Part shown: positions 37,344-45,735 of the stretch, piece after piece
Numbering within the stretch: position 1 is the stretch's first letter
Layout of the letters: the number at the start of each line of letters is the position of its first letter
Assembly (NCBI GenBank): GCA_021787615.1
Contig: JAJYLP010000005.1
Location: 1 to 64,000 of the forward strand
Source: Pseudomonadota bacterium
Lineage (GTDB): Bacteria > Pseudomonadota > Gammaproteobacteria > Steroidobacterales > Steroidobacteraceae
DNA: 64,000 nt
Reading direction: 5' to 3'
Notes under the pieces: generated by a model
Told to the model about the DNA's origin: nothing
Database searches by the model: none
What the model saw: only the letters and a program-made list of their open reading frames with translations
Position numbers and translations under genes: made by a program

Positions 37344-38479
37344 GTTCGGCGGGCGCCAGGCTGAATGCTCTCGGTAAGTGCGTCGCTCCATGGCCCATTG
37401 GCGGCGAGCGCCTGTCGCAGCGCGATGAAATCGATCTCCCGGCCCGTCTCCTTGGTGCCTTCGTTGAAGGCGCGAAAGCCCGCTCGGGCCTCGGTCATCA
37501 TGTTGAGCGCGAGCCAGGCGCGCGAGTTTTCCTTGTTCCGGTTCCAGGATTCGAGCTTGGGCTTGCGCAGCTCCTCGAGCGTCTTCGTCGTGCAGTCGGG
37601 GAACATGTAGAGCAGCTTGGTGCACAGTTCATCGACTTTTCGATCAAGCAGCGACAAGTCGATGCTGCCCCGCGCGAGCAGTGCCCGGGCGGCGGGGAGC
37701 TCGGAGGCGTCCTTGGACTTGCCAAATACGACGCGCCCGTACGGGTCGTGCAGGCGCTGCGTCTGCACCGACGGGTTGGCGATGAATTCGCCGTCCACCT
37801 TGAGCGCCGGAACGATGTCGGTGAGCAGGCCGATCGCATACGCCTCGTGCGCGGAGAACGGCTCGCACAGGACGCAGGCGGCCATCGCCCGCTCGACTCC
37901 CACCAGGACCGGCAGGAAGTCCGTGCTGCCGCCGATCGGCGCCGAGCCGTGTTTGGGACCCGCCTGGCCGAAGCGCGCCAGATCCTGGGCGATGCTGAAG
38001 TCGCAGGCCATGCCGATTTCCTGCCCGCCACCGATGCGCATCCCGTTGACGCGACAGATGACCGGTTTGTCGCACGCCAGGATCGCGCTCACCATGTCGT
38101 TGAAGAGGCGCATGTATGCCCGGTATTCCTGCGGCCTGCCGGCGTAGTACTCGGCGTATTCCTTGGTGTTGCCGCCGGTGCAAAATGCCTTGTCGCCGGC
38201 GCCGGTGAATACCACGGCAACGACATCGCGCGCGGCGCTCGCGGCGCGAAACGCCAGGATCACTCCCTTGACCATTTCAGTGGTGTAGGAATTGAGCTGC
38301 GCGGTGTTGTCGAGTGTGATCCATGCGTTGTAGAGACCGGGTACTGTCTTGCCGTCACGGTCGCGCGCCGGACGCATCTCGTAACGCACTCCGCGGCTCG
38401 TACCGGCGCGCACTTCCTCGCTCACCAGTGTGTGGCTTGCCGCGGCCGCGGCGCGGATTTCCGTGCACTCGGTCACCAT
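37340..38479 (-). CDS. oah: 6-oxocyclohex-1-ene-1-carbonyl-CoA hydrolase
   Basis: Crotonase-superfamily hydrolase of 379 aa that hydrates and cleaves the ring of 6-oxocyclohex-1-ene-1-carbonyl-CoA to 3-hydroxypimelyl-CoA. The size, much larger than ordinary crotonases, and the sequences TGAGDKAFCTGGNTKEYAEY, NGMRIGGGQEIGMACDFSIA and FGQAGPKHGSAPIGGSTDF are typical of Oah/BzdY. It is the first gene of the oah-dch-bcrCBAD-fdx operon; a palindromic operator lies about 80 bp upstream. Confidence 0.9.
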   Translation of the reverse strand: MVTECTEIRAAAAASHTLVSEEVRAGTSRGVRYEMRPARDRDGKTVPGLYNAWITLDNTAQLNSYTTEMVKGVILAFRAASAARDVVAVVFTGAGDKAFCTGGNTKEYAEYYAGRPQEYRAYMRLFNDMVSAILACDKPVICRVNGMRIGGGQEIGMACDFSIAQDLARFGQAGPKHGSAPIGGSTDFLPVLVGVERAMAACVLCEPFSAHEAYAIGLLTDIVPALKVDGEFIANPSVQTQRLHDPYGRVVFGKSKDASELPAARALLARGSIDLSLLDRKVDELCTKLLYMFPDCTTKTLEELRKPKLESWNRNKENSRAWLALNMMTEARAGFRAFNEGTKETGREIDFIALRQALAANGPWSDALTESIQPGARRT

Positions 38480-38556
38480 GATGTCGTTACCCGGCGGATC
38501 TCACCCATGGATTTCCCCTGTCTTGACCGGCCCAAGCCGAGCTATTCGCGCATTAC

Positions 38557-38570
38557 GGTACCAGAGTACC
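38557..38570. promoter_or_regulatory. operator upstream of the oah-bcr operon
   Basis: GGTACCAGAGTACC, a near-perfect dyad with 10 of 14 matches to GGTATTATAATACC. It is about 80 bp upstream of oah and 95 bp from the padB-proximal copy. It is the weakest copy by sequence but keeps the conserved GGTA/TACC arms. Confidence 0.5.
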
Positions 38571-38665
38571 CGTTTAGGCGCCACTGGTCAACCAGGTCGC
38601 ATTGCGACCGGGCGCTTCGGCACGAGGGCGCCGCCGCGTTGACAGGATGCGAGCCAGGTTTTAAG

Positions 38666-38677
38666 GTATTATAGTAC
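38666..38677. promoter_or_regulatory. operator upstream of padB
   Basis: GTATTATAGTAC, 11 of 12 matches to the core, only 25 bp before the padB ATG. It probably overlaps the padB promoter or transcript start, a position suited to repression. Confidence 0.7.
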
Positions 38678-38701
38678 GCGATTACGTGTTTAGGGCCGTA
38701 C

Positions 38702-41434
38702 ATGAACGAATGCGCTGCCTCACGGCTCCTGCCGACCTACTGCTATAACTGCGTGGCCGGCCCCGATCTGCTCACGGTCAAGGTCGCCGGTGGCATCGCG
38801 CTCGATATCGGCCCAAATTTTGCCGCCGCGGGCATCCACCCCGGTGGCGGCAAGCCGTGCGTCAAGGCGTATGGACTCATTCAAAAGACCTATCACCCGG
38901 GACGGATCCTGACACCCATGCGCCGCACCAATCCGCGCAAGGGCCGCAACGAGGACCCCGGTTTCGTGCCCGTCTCCTGGGACGAGGCACTCGATATCGT
39001 CGCGGGCAAGCTTGCCTCGATCCGTGCGCGCGGTCTCACCGACGAGTCCGGCATGCCGCGGGTCGCGGTGACTTTCGGCCATGGCGGTACGCCGACGAAT
39101 TACATGGGATCCTTCCCCGCCTTCCTGGCGGCGTTCGGGCCGGTCGACTTCAGCTTCGGATCGGGCCAGGGCGTCAAGTGCGTGCACTCCGAGCATTTGT
39201 ACGGGGAGTACTGGCACCGTGCGTTTACGGTGTCCGCCGATACACCCCTCGCCGATTACATCGTCTCTTTCGGCGCAAACCACGAGGTCACCGGCGGAGT
39301 CAGCGCAGCCGCCCGGCACGCTGCGGCGCGGGCGCGCGGCGCAAGGCGCATTCAGATCGAGCCGCATCTGTCGATCTCCGGGGCTGCCTCCGCGGAGTGG
39401 ATCCCGATCAAGCCGAAGACCGACCCGGCGTTCATGTTCGCGATGATCCACGTGCTGTTGCATGAGCATCCGCGATCGGGGCTCGATACGGGCTTCCTCT
39501 CCGAGATGACCTCCTCGCCCTACCTGGTCGGGCCGCACGGGTACTATCTGCGCGATCCAGTGACCCTGAAGCCCCTTCTGTGGGACGTACGGCTCGGCGC
39601 AGCCGTGCCATTCGATGCACTCGGGGCGCAGCCGCTCCTCGAGGGCAGCGTGCAGGTCGCGTCCGGCCTCGAGATCGGCCCGGACGAGCAGCGCTGGTCC
39701 CACTGCGAGGTCCCCGCCCAAACCGCGTTCACCCATCTCGTCGGACACATGCGCCAGTACACGCCGGAGTGGGCCGCGCAGATCTGCGAGGTTCCGGCCG
39801 CCAGGATCCGCAGCGTAGCCAACGACTACCTGAGTCACGCCAGGGTCGGGGAGACGATCCAGATCGAGGGGCAGACGTTGCCCTTCCGGCCGGTCGCCGT
39901 GACCCTCGGCAAGACAGTGAACAACGGGTGGGGCGCCTACGAATGCGTGTGGTCGCGCACCGTGCTCGCAGTGCTGGTCGGAGCTCTGGAGGTGCCGGGC
40001 GGCACGCTCGGGACCACGGTCCGCATCAACAAGTTCCACGAGGATCGTCACAAGAGCGTCGTTCCCGGAGACGACGGCTTCATGCAGCATACGCTCAACC
40101 CGACCGATCGCGGGCACTGGCAGAAGACTCCACAGGTGCGCAGCGGCCATCGGACGCTCGTGCCGCTGTCGGGCAACAATGGCGCGTGGAGCCAGGCACT
40201 GGGACCGACTCATCTGTCCTGGCTCTTCCAGACCCACGTCGCGCAGAACTGGCCGCAGGCTACCAAGCCCGAGGTCTGGATCGCATACCGCACCAATCCG
40301 GCGATTTCCTTCTGGGACTCGCAGGCGATCGTCGAGACCGTGGCCTCCTTCCCCTTCACGGTCTGCTTTGCGTACACGCCGGATGAAACCAATCACATGG
40401 CGGACATCCTGCTGCCGGAGGCAACCGACCTCGAGAGCACCCAGCTGATCCGTGTCGGCCGCACCAAGTACATGGAACAGTTCTGGCACCACGAGGGCTT
40501 CGCGCTGCGTCAGACAGTGGTGGCGCCGCGTGGCGAAGCGCGCGACTTCACCTGGATCGCGACCGAGCTCGCCCGGCGCACGGGTGTGCTCGAGGCCTAC
40601 AATGCGGCCATCAATCGCGGCTCGTGCGGCGTGCCTTTGAAGGGCGAGGCATGGGACTTCTCGCTCGCGACCGACAAGGCGCACACGGAGGATGAGATCT
40701 GGAACGCGGTCTGTCGCGCCGCAAGCGCGGAATTGACCGGCGGCGAGGAGATCCATGATCTCGAGTGGTTCAAGACGCATGGATTCATCACCCGGCCGTT
40801 CCCGCAGGGCTCGTGGTACCTCTATCCGACCTTGAAGCGGCTGGGACTGCGCTTCGAGCTACCGTACCAGGAGCGGCTGATGCGCTCGGGCGAGGAGCTC
40901 ACGCATCGGCTCCACGAGAGCGGCATCCACTGGTGGGACCGACAGCTGTCCGAGTACGGCGCGCTGCCCGTGTGGCACGACTTTCCGAAAATCTGGGAAC
41001 AGAACCTCAAGGATCGCGGCTATCGCCCCGAGGATTATCCGTTCTGGCTGATCACGACCAAGAGCATGCAGTATCATGCCGGCGGAAACACGATGATCCA
41101 GCTGATGGACGAGCTAGCGCAGAACGTGCGCGGCCATCGGGGTGTGATCATCAACGCCGCTGCGGCCGAGCGACTCGGTATCGAGGACGGCGACCTGGTT
41201 GAGGTCAGCTCTCCGACCGGCGTGACCTGCGGTCCTGCGATCGTGGCTCAAGGGGTGCGACCCGACACCCTGGTCATCGTCGGACAATTCGACCACTGGG
41301 CGACACCGTACGCGAAGGAGCTGCACGCGCCAAGCCTGAACACCGTCGCGCCGATGTCGCTCGATCTGACCGATGCGACCGGGTCCGGCGCGGATCTGGT
41401 GCGGGTCGCACTGCGCCGGGTGTCAGCCCCTTAG
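38702..41434 (+). CDS. padB: phenylacetyl-CoA:acceptor oxidoreductase, molybdopterin subunit
   Basis: Molybdenum oxidoreductase of the DMSO reductase family, 910 aa. PadBCD is a membrane-bound enzyme that oxidises phenylacetyl-CoA by four electrons to phenylglyoxylate and CoA. No twin-arginine signal is visible at the N-terminus. The iron-sulfur motif is unusual: CYNC is followed by AGPD where a third Cys would be, and the last Cys is in GGKPCVKAY. Molybdopterin-binding regions include PVSWDEALDIVAGKL, YTPDETNHMADILLPEATD and GVRPDTLVIVGQFDHW. It lies alone on the plus strand and converges on padD with an 11-bp gap. Confidence 0.82.
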   Translation: MNECAASRLLPTYCYNCVAGPDLLTVKVAGGIALDIGPNFAAAGIHPGGGKPCVKAYGLIQKTYHPGRILTPMRRTNPRKGRNEDPGFVPVSWDEALDIVAGKLASIRARGLTDESGMPRVAVTFGHGGTPTNYMGSFPAFLAAFGPVDFSFGSGQGVKCVHSEHLYGEYWHRAFTVSADTPLADYIVSFGANHEVTGGVSAAARHAAARARGARRIQIEPHLSISGAASAEWIPIKPKTDPAFMFAMIHVLLHEHPRSGLDTGFLSEMTSSPYLVGPHGYYLRDPVTLKPLLWDVRLGAAVPFDALGAQPLLEGSVQVASGLEIGPDEQRWSHCEVPAQTAFTHLVGHMRQYTPEWAAQICEVPAARIRSVANDYLSHARVGETIQIEGQTLPFRPVAVTLGKTVNNGWGAYECVWSRTVLAVLVGALEVPGGTLGTTVRINKFHEDRHKSVVPGDDGFMQHTLNPTDRGHWQKTPQVRSGHRTLVPLSGNNGAWSQALGPTHLSWLFQTHVAQNWPQATKPEVWIAYRTNPAISFWDSQAIVETVASFPFTVCFAYTPDETNHMADILLPEATDLESTQLIRVGRTKYMEQFWHHEGFALRQTVVAPRGEARDFTWIATELARRTGVLEAYNAAINRGSCGVPLKGEAWDFSLATDKAHTEDEIWNAVCRAASAELTGGEEIHDLEWFKTHGFITRPFPQGSWYLYPTLKRLGLRFELPYQERLMRSGEELTHRLHESGIHWWDRQLSEYGALPVWHDFPKIWEQNLKDRGYRPEDYPFWLITTKSMQYHAGGNTMIQLMDELAQNVRGHRGVIINAAAAERLGIEDGDLVEVSSPTGVTCGPAIVAQGVRPDTLVIVGQFDHWATPYAKELHAPSLNTVAPMSLDLTDATGSGADLVRVALRRVSAP

Positions 41435-41445
41435 CGCGATACCCC

Positions 41446-42309
41446 TCACCCCTCGGGGCGCGCACCGGGCGCGACCTCCCCGCCCCGCGCCACGGTCACA
41501 GGCACCGCGAACGGCTGCTCGTACGACCAGCGAATCACCAGCGAGTATTTGAGTGCCCAGCCCGAGCCCGCGGCGATCAAAGCCGAAGCCGTCACCAGCG
41601 GCGCGATGCGCGCGTCGGCCGTCGCGAGGATCGCCACTGCGATCGCCAGAACGTCCACGGCGCCGGACACGCGGCCGAATCTCGACAACTCCCGCAGTGC
41701 GCGACCCGGCGCCACCATCTTCGGCAGCGCCCGCCGATAGCTCCACAATGCGAGCACTCGCGCCGACAGCAGCGCCGTGAGCAGCACCATCGGCCAGACA
41801 GGTAGCGCCATCGGACCCCAAAACCCGCCGGCGAGCACTCCAAGACCGGCACCCTCCGCAAGTCCACTCGCCACCAGCAATGGCACGCTCCGCGGATTGC
41901 GCCACGCCGGAATACCACGCCCGGCATTGAGCATGCGGGCCTGACAATAAACGTAAGCGATGGCGAGCGCTGCCGCGAGCCAGCGCAGTCCGGGCGAATC
42001 GAGCCACGCCGCGCCCAGAGCACTGGCGAATAGCAGCGGCGCCACGGTCGCCTCGCGCGACATCCATGAGGTCGCGCCGTGGCGATAGGCGTTCAGCGCC
42101 CGCCACGGCCTGCCGATCTCGAACCAGACGCAAAGCAGGCCCCCGCCGACCAGCGCCGCTCCGAGCAGCCCAAGCAATCGCTCGCCGCAGACGGCCGCAT
42201 AGACCAGCACGCCCGCTCCCGAGCCGCCGAGCATGAAGTTACTCGCCGCGCGCCAATCCCAGTAGGGCTGGCGGCCGAGGGCGGTCCGTGTCGGGAACGC
42301 GCCGCTCAC
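41446..42309 (-). CDS. padD: phenylacetyl-CoA oxidoreductase membrane anchor
   Basis: Polytopic membrane protein of 287 aa (NrfD/DmsC-like), starting at GTG 42309 within the padC stop overlap (GTGA). At least seven to eight hydrophobic segments are visible, starting NFMLGGSGAGVLVYAAV, followed by FEIGRPWRALNAYRHGATSWMSRE, the loop typical of quinone-linked NrfD anchors. It would tie PadBC to the quinone pool. Confidence 0.8.
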   Translation of the reverse strand: MSGAFPTRTALGRQPYWDWRAASNFMLGGSGAGVLVYAAVCGERLLGLLGAALVGGGLLCVWFEIGRPWRALNAYRHGATSWMSREATVAPLLFASALGAAWLDSPGLRWLAAALAIAYVYCQARMLNAGRGIPAWRNPRSVPLLVASGLAEGAGLGVLAGGFWGPMALPVWPMVLLTALLSARVLALWSYRRALPKMVAPGRALRELSRFGRVSGAVDVLAIAVAILATADARIAPLVTASALIAAGSGWALKYSLVIRWSYEQPFAVPVTVARGGEVAPGARPEG

Positions 42310-42962
42310 GTCCGATCCCCTTCGGCATAAAGATAGTACACACCGGGGTCGGTGCCGAGTTCCTCGTGCATGCGAAAGTGCCGGTTCTGCTCGAGGAGCC
42401 TCGAGACGTTGCTTGCCGGATCGTCGCGATCCCCGAAATGCAGCGCGCCGGCGATGCAGGAGTTGACGCAGGCCGGAGTGACCTCCGGATCGACGCCCGG
42501 CACGCGGCCGCTGTGAGACGCGAGATCGATGCGGTCGCTGCAGAAGGTGCACTTGCTCGACACGCCAAGGCGGGCGGGATCGAACTTGTGCGCCTCTTCC
42601 GGGGTCGGCTCGCTCCCATAGGCGAAGCTCTGCCGCGTTACCCTGAAGCGCTGGTGATACGGACAGGCCGTAGCGCAATACGCACACCCGATGCACAGGT
42701 CGTAATGGATCCCGACGCGCCCGTCCTCGTGCTTGAACGTTGCGCCGGTGGGGCATGCCTCCAGGCACGGCGGATTGCCGCAGTGCATGCAGCTGACCGG
42801 CACAAAAGTGCGCCGTACGTCAGGATAGCTGCCGGTCTCCAGGTCGAGCACGCGCCGCCACTGCACACCGGGCGGTGTACCGTTCGCGACCTTGCAGGCG
42901 GCCGTGCACGTCTGGCACCCGATGCAGCGCCTCAGGTCGACCACCATGACATAACGGGTCAT
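42306..42962 (-). CDS. padC: phenylacetyl-CoA oxidoreductase iron-sulfur subunit
   Basis: Electron-transfer subunit of 218 aa, DmsB/NrfC-like with four cysteine motifs: CIGCQTCTAACKVAN, CMHCGNPPCLEACPTGA, CIGCAYCATACPYHQ and CTFCSDR...CVNSCIAGA. It links the molybdenum subunit PadB with the membrane anchor PadD. It starts at ATG 42962, 16 bp after the thioesterase gene, and belongs to a thioesterase-padC-padD operon transcribed toward padB. Confidence 0.85.
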   Translation of the reverse strand: MTRYVMVVDLRRCIGCQTCTAACKVANGTPPGVQWRRVLDLETGSYPDVRRTFVPVSCMHCGNPPCLEACPTGATFKHEDGRVGIHYDLCIGCAYCATACPYHQRFRVTRQSFAYGSEPTPEEAHKFDPARLGVSSKCTFCSDRIDLASHSGRVPGVDPEVTPACVNSCIAGALHFGDRDDPASNVSRLLEQNRHFRMHEELGTDPGVYYLYAEGDRT

Positions 42963-42978
42963 CCGAACACCGCGCCTC

Positions 42979-43386
42979 CTACAGACTTGCGGCGGCTGCT
43001 TTCTTGGCGGCGACGCGCGCGCGCAGCTTCTCCACATTCACGACGGTCCGTGAGTGCTCGCCCGAAGAGATCGCCTCGACACCATCGCGCGCCGACAGCG
43101 CGAATTTCACCGTCCGACCGTTGATCTCCGTGACCTGCACGGTGATCTCGACCGGCATGCCCGCAAGTGTGGCGCCGGTGTGGGTGATGTTGACCCCGGT
43201 GCCCACGGAATCCTCGCCGGCATCGCAATGCTCGAGGATCAGCTCGCGGCAGGTGATCTCGAAGTCGCGCACGAGTTCCGGAGTGGCATACACGCGCAAC
43301 TCCTCGCCCAGAAAGTCGATCGTCCGCGGGCGATCCACCGTCAGTTTGCGTACCGTGGAAATCCCAGGGACGAGTGTGCTCTTCAT
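42979..43386 (-). CDS. hotdog-fold acyl-CoA thioesterase (FlK-like)
   Basis: 135-aa hotdog thioesterase starting at ATG 43386 with an AGGA site upstream. SVGTGVNITHTGATLAGMPV and FALSARDGVEAISSGEH are typical of the fluoroacetyl-CoA thioesterase (FlK) group, including the conserved HTGAT. First gene of the padCD operon. The reaction of PadBCD must hydrolyse a CoA thioester (phenylglyoxylyl-CoA) to release phenylglyoxylate, so this enzyme may do that or rescue trapped CoA; this role is an inference from position. Confidence 0.7.
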   Translation of the reverse strand: MKSTLVPGISTVRKLTVDRPRTIDFLGEELRVYATPELVRDFEITCRELILEHCDAGEDSVGTGVNITHTGATLAGMPVEITVQVTEINGRTVKFALSARDGVEAISSGEHSRTVVNVEKLRARVAAKKAAAASL

Positions 43387-43452
43387 ATCGATTCCTCCCG
43401 GCATGGCCGCGCGACAGCGCCGCGGGCCGATACTGCCAGATGACGTATTCTC

Positions 43453-43464
43453 GTACTATAATAC
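43453..43464. promoter_or_regulatory. operator upstream of the thioesterase-padCD operon
   Basis: GTACTATAATAC, 11 of 12 matches to the core and the reverse complement of the padB copy at 38666. It lies 67 bp before the thioesterase start, so both parts of the split padBCD set carry the same operator sequence. Confidence 0.7.
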
Positions 43465-43672
43465 CATAATAGTCCCGGGCCGGACAGCGCCACGCGAACC
43501 GGCCCATGCAGCGGTGAGCATTTCAACCCGCGGCAGCGCCCGAATCCGCGCACCTGCCCTCTGCCGTCGAGCCGCGCGGGCACAGGGCATGAGGCGAGGT
43601 GCTCGGCCCGCACCCGCCGGCGAGCAGGCCTCGTGAGCGAGGCGGACCCAGCCTCATTGCGAATGACGCCCG

Positions 43673-44905
43673 TCAAAACGCCTGCAACCCGGTCTGGGCT
43701 CGGCCGAGGATCAGCGCATGAATGTCATGGGTGCCTTCGTAAGTGTTGACCGTCTCGAGGTTCTGCGCGTGACGCATCACGTGATAGCCGATCTGGATGC
43801 CGTTGCCCCCGTGCATGTCGCGCGCGAGGCGGGCGATCTCGAGCGCCTTGCCGCAGTTGCTGCGCTTGATGAGCGAGACCATCTCAGGCGTCGCGCGCCC
43901 CGCATCGAACAGCCGCCCGACTCGCAGCGCCGCCTGCAGCCCGAGAGCGATGTCCGTCTGCATGTCGGCGAGCTTCTTCTGGAACAATTGCGTCTGCGCA
44001 AGCGGCCGCCCGAACTGGCGCCGCTCCAGCCCGTAGGTCCGCGCCCGCTGCCAGCAGTCTTCGGCCGCCCCCATGGCGCCCCAGGCAATACCATAACGGG
44101 CGCGGTTCAAGCACCCAAACGGACCCTTCAGGCCAGACACCCGCGGCAGCAGAGCGCTCTCCGGCACTTCGACGTCCTCCATGACGATCTCGCCCGTGAC
44201 GGAAGCGCGCAGCGACAGCTTGCCTTCGATGCGCGGCGCCCGCAGCCCCTTCATGCCCTTCTCGAGCACGAAACCCCGAACGTCGCCCCCGTGCGCAGCC
44301 GACTTGGCCCAAACCACGAACACATCGGCGATCGGGCTGTTCGAGATCCAGGTCTTGGCGCCGGTGAGCCGGTAGCCGCCGCTGGTGCGCTCGGCGCGCG
44401 TGCGCATGCCGGCGGGGTCGGAGCCCGCCGCGGGCTCGGTGAGCCCGAAGCACCCGATCCACTCCCCGCTGGCGAGCTTCGGCAGATAGCGCTGTCGCTG
44501 CTCCTCCGAGCCGTAGGCGAAGATCGGGTACATCACGAGCGAGGACTGCACGCTCATCATCGAGCGGTAGCCCGAGTCCACGCGCTCGACCTCCCGCGTC
44601 ACCAGGCCATAGGCCACATAGGAGGCGCCCGCCCCGCCGTACTCGGCCGGGACGGTGATGCCGAGCAGCCCAAGCGAGCCGAACTCGCGGAACAGCCCCG
44701 GATCGGTGCGCTCGTGCTCATAGGCCTCGATGATGCGTGGCAGCAGCTTCTCCTGCGCGAAGGCGCGGGTCGCATCGCGGATCAGCCGCTCCTCCTCGGT
44801 CAACTGCTCCTCGAGCCGCAACGGGTCGCTCCAGTCGAAGCACGGTGTTTCGCAAGCGGGGCTCGCGGCCGAAGGTTGCTCCGGCGAGTCGGCAGCGCCG
44901 CTCAA
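43673..44905 (-). CDS. gcdH: glutaryl-CoA dehydrogenase (decarboxylating)
   Basis: FAD-dependent acyl-CoA dehydrogenase of 410 aa that converts glutaryl-CoA to crotonyl-CoA and CO2, the late step of anaerobic benzoyl-CoA breakdown. [19 protein letters not shown] at the N-terminus and the catalytic Glu in [20 protein letters not shown] are diagnostic for this branch; [16 protein letters not shown] binds FAD. No ATG or GTG fits; the best start is TTG 44905, overlapping the korB stop (TTGA). It is the third gene of the korA-korB-gcdH operon. Confidence 0.88.
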   Translation of the reverse strand: MSGAADSPEQPSAASPACETPCFDWSDPLRLEEQLTEEERLIRDATRAFAQEKLLPRIIEAYEHERTDPGLFREFGSLGLLGITVPAEYGGAGASYVAYGLVTREVERVDSGYRSMMSVQSSLVMYPIFAYGSEEQRQRYLPKLASGEWIGCFGLTEPAAGSDPAGMRTRAERTSGGYRLTGAKTWISNSPIADVFVVWAKSAAHGGDVRGFVLEKGMKGLRAPRIEGKLSLRASVTGEIVMEDVEVPESALLPRVSGLKGPFGCLNRARYGIAWGAMGAAEDCWQRARTYGLERRQFGRPLAQTQLFQKKLADMQTDIALGLQAALRVGRLFDAGRATPEMVSLIKRSNCGKALEIARLARDMHGGNGIQIGYHVMRHAQNLETVNTYEGTHDIHALILGRAQTGLQAF

Positions 44906-45735
44906 AACTCGAACTCCGCCTCGAACTGCGCGAGATCCTCGACGACCGCCTCGGCTCGCGGTCCATACGGCACCCGATTCCCCCGATAGAGCACGCCGAT
45001 GTTGAAGCCATCGTCCGTCATCAGGCGCCGCGCCGCGCGCGCCGGATCGTCCGTGGCCTCGACCGGCGGCGGATGCACGCGCTCTTTCCACGCTTTCTGG
45101 TCCGGGCGGTATGTGACACAGGGGCTCAGCACTTCGACGAACGAGAACCCCGGATGCCGGATCGCATCGGCGATCAGCGCCCCGGCCTCCTGCGGGTTGC
45201 CGGCAAACGCACGGGCGACGTAGTTGGCTCCCGAAGCCAGCGCGATGACCAGAGGGTTGAACGGGCGAAGGCCCGTTCCCCCCGGCGACAGGGCCGTGTC
45301 GAAATCCGGCTCGGTGGTCGGCGAGGGCTGTCCCTTGGTCATGCCGTAGATGCGGTTGTCCATGACGATGTATGTGATGTCCACATTGCGCCGACACGCG
45401 TGGATGAAGTGGTTGCCGCCGATCGAGTAGCCGTCGCCATCGCCGCTTGCCACGACGACCGTCAGGTCGGGTCGCGCGATCTTTACGCCCGCCGCGACCG
45501 CCAGCGAGCGGCCATGGATGCCATGAAATCCATAACAACTCATGTAGGCGGGGATGCGCGATGAGCAGCCGATGCCGGAGACGAGGACGATCTCCTGCGC
45601 AGGGCGCCCGAGCTCGGCGAAGGCGCGTGCAAAGGCGAGCAGCACGTGGTAGTCGCCGCAGCCCGGGCACCAGATCGGCTTGACGTCGGATTTGTAGTCG
45701 CCAGGCTTGCAGGCCAGTGTCGTCGTAGCGTTCAT
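44902..45735 (-). CDS. korB: 2-oxoglutarate:ferredoxin oxidoreductase, beta subunit
   Basis: TPP-binding beta subunit of 277 aa. Cluster ligands in [12 protein letters not shown] and [14 protein letters not shown]/Mg motif [17 protein letters not shown] with [11 protein letters not shown]. In Thauera aromatica KorAB oxidises 2-oxoglutarate and supplies the reduced ferredoxin needed by benzoyl-CoA reductase, so its presence here in the same regulon is meaningful. The start overlaps the korA stop by ATGA. Confidence 0.87.
   Translation of the reverse strand: MNATTTLACKPGDYKSDVKPIWCPGCGDYHVLLAFARAFAELGRPAQEIVLVSGIGCSSRIPAYMSCYGFHGIHGRSLAVAAGVKIARPDLTVVVASGDGDGYSIGGNHFIHACRRNVDITYIVMDNRIYGMTKGQPSPTTEPDFDTALSPGGTGLRPFNPLVIALASGANYVARAFAGNPQEAGALIADAIRHPGFSFVEVLSPCVTYRPDQKAWKERVHPPPVEATDDPARAARRLMTDDGFNIGVLYRGNRVPYGPRAEAVVEDLAQFEAEFEF

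Noticed and set aside
43628..43643. GCCTCG-TGAG-CGAGGC hairpin after gcdH as an intrinsic terminator
   Set aside because: The stem is only 6 bp and no T-run follows on the relevant strand.
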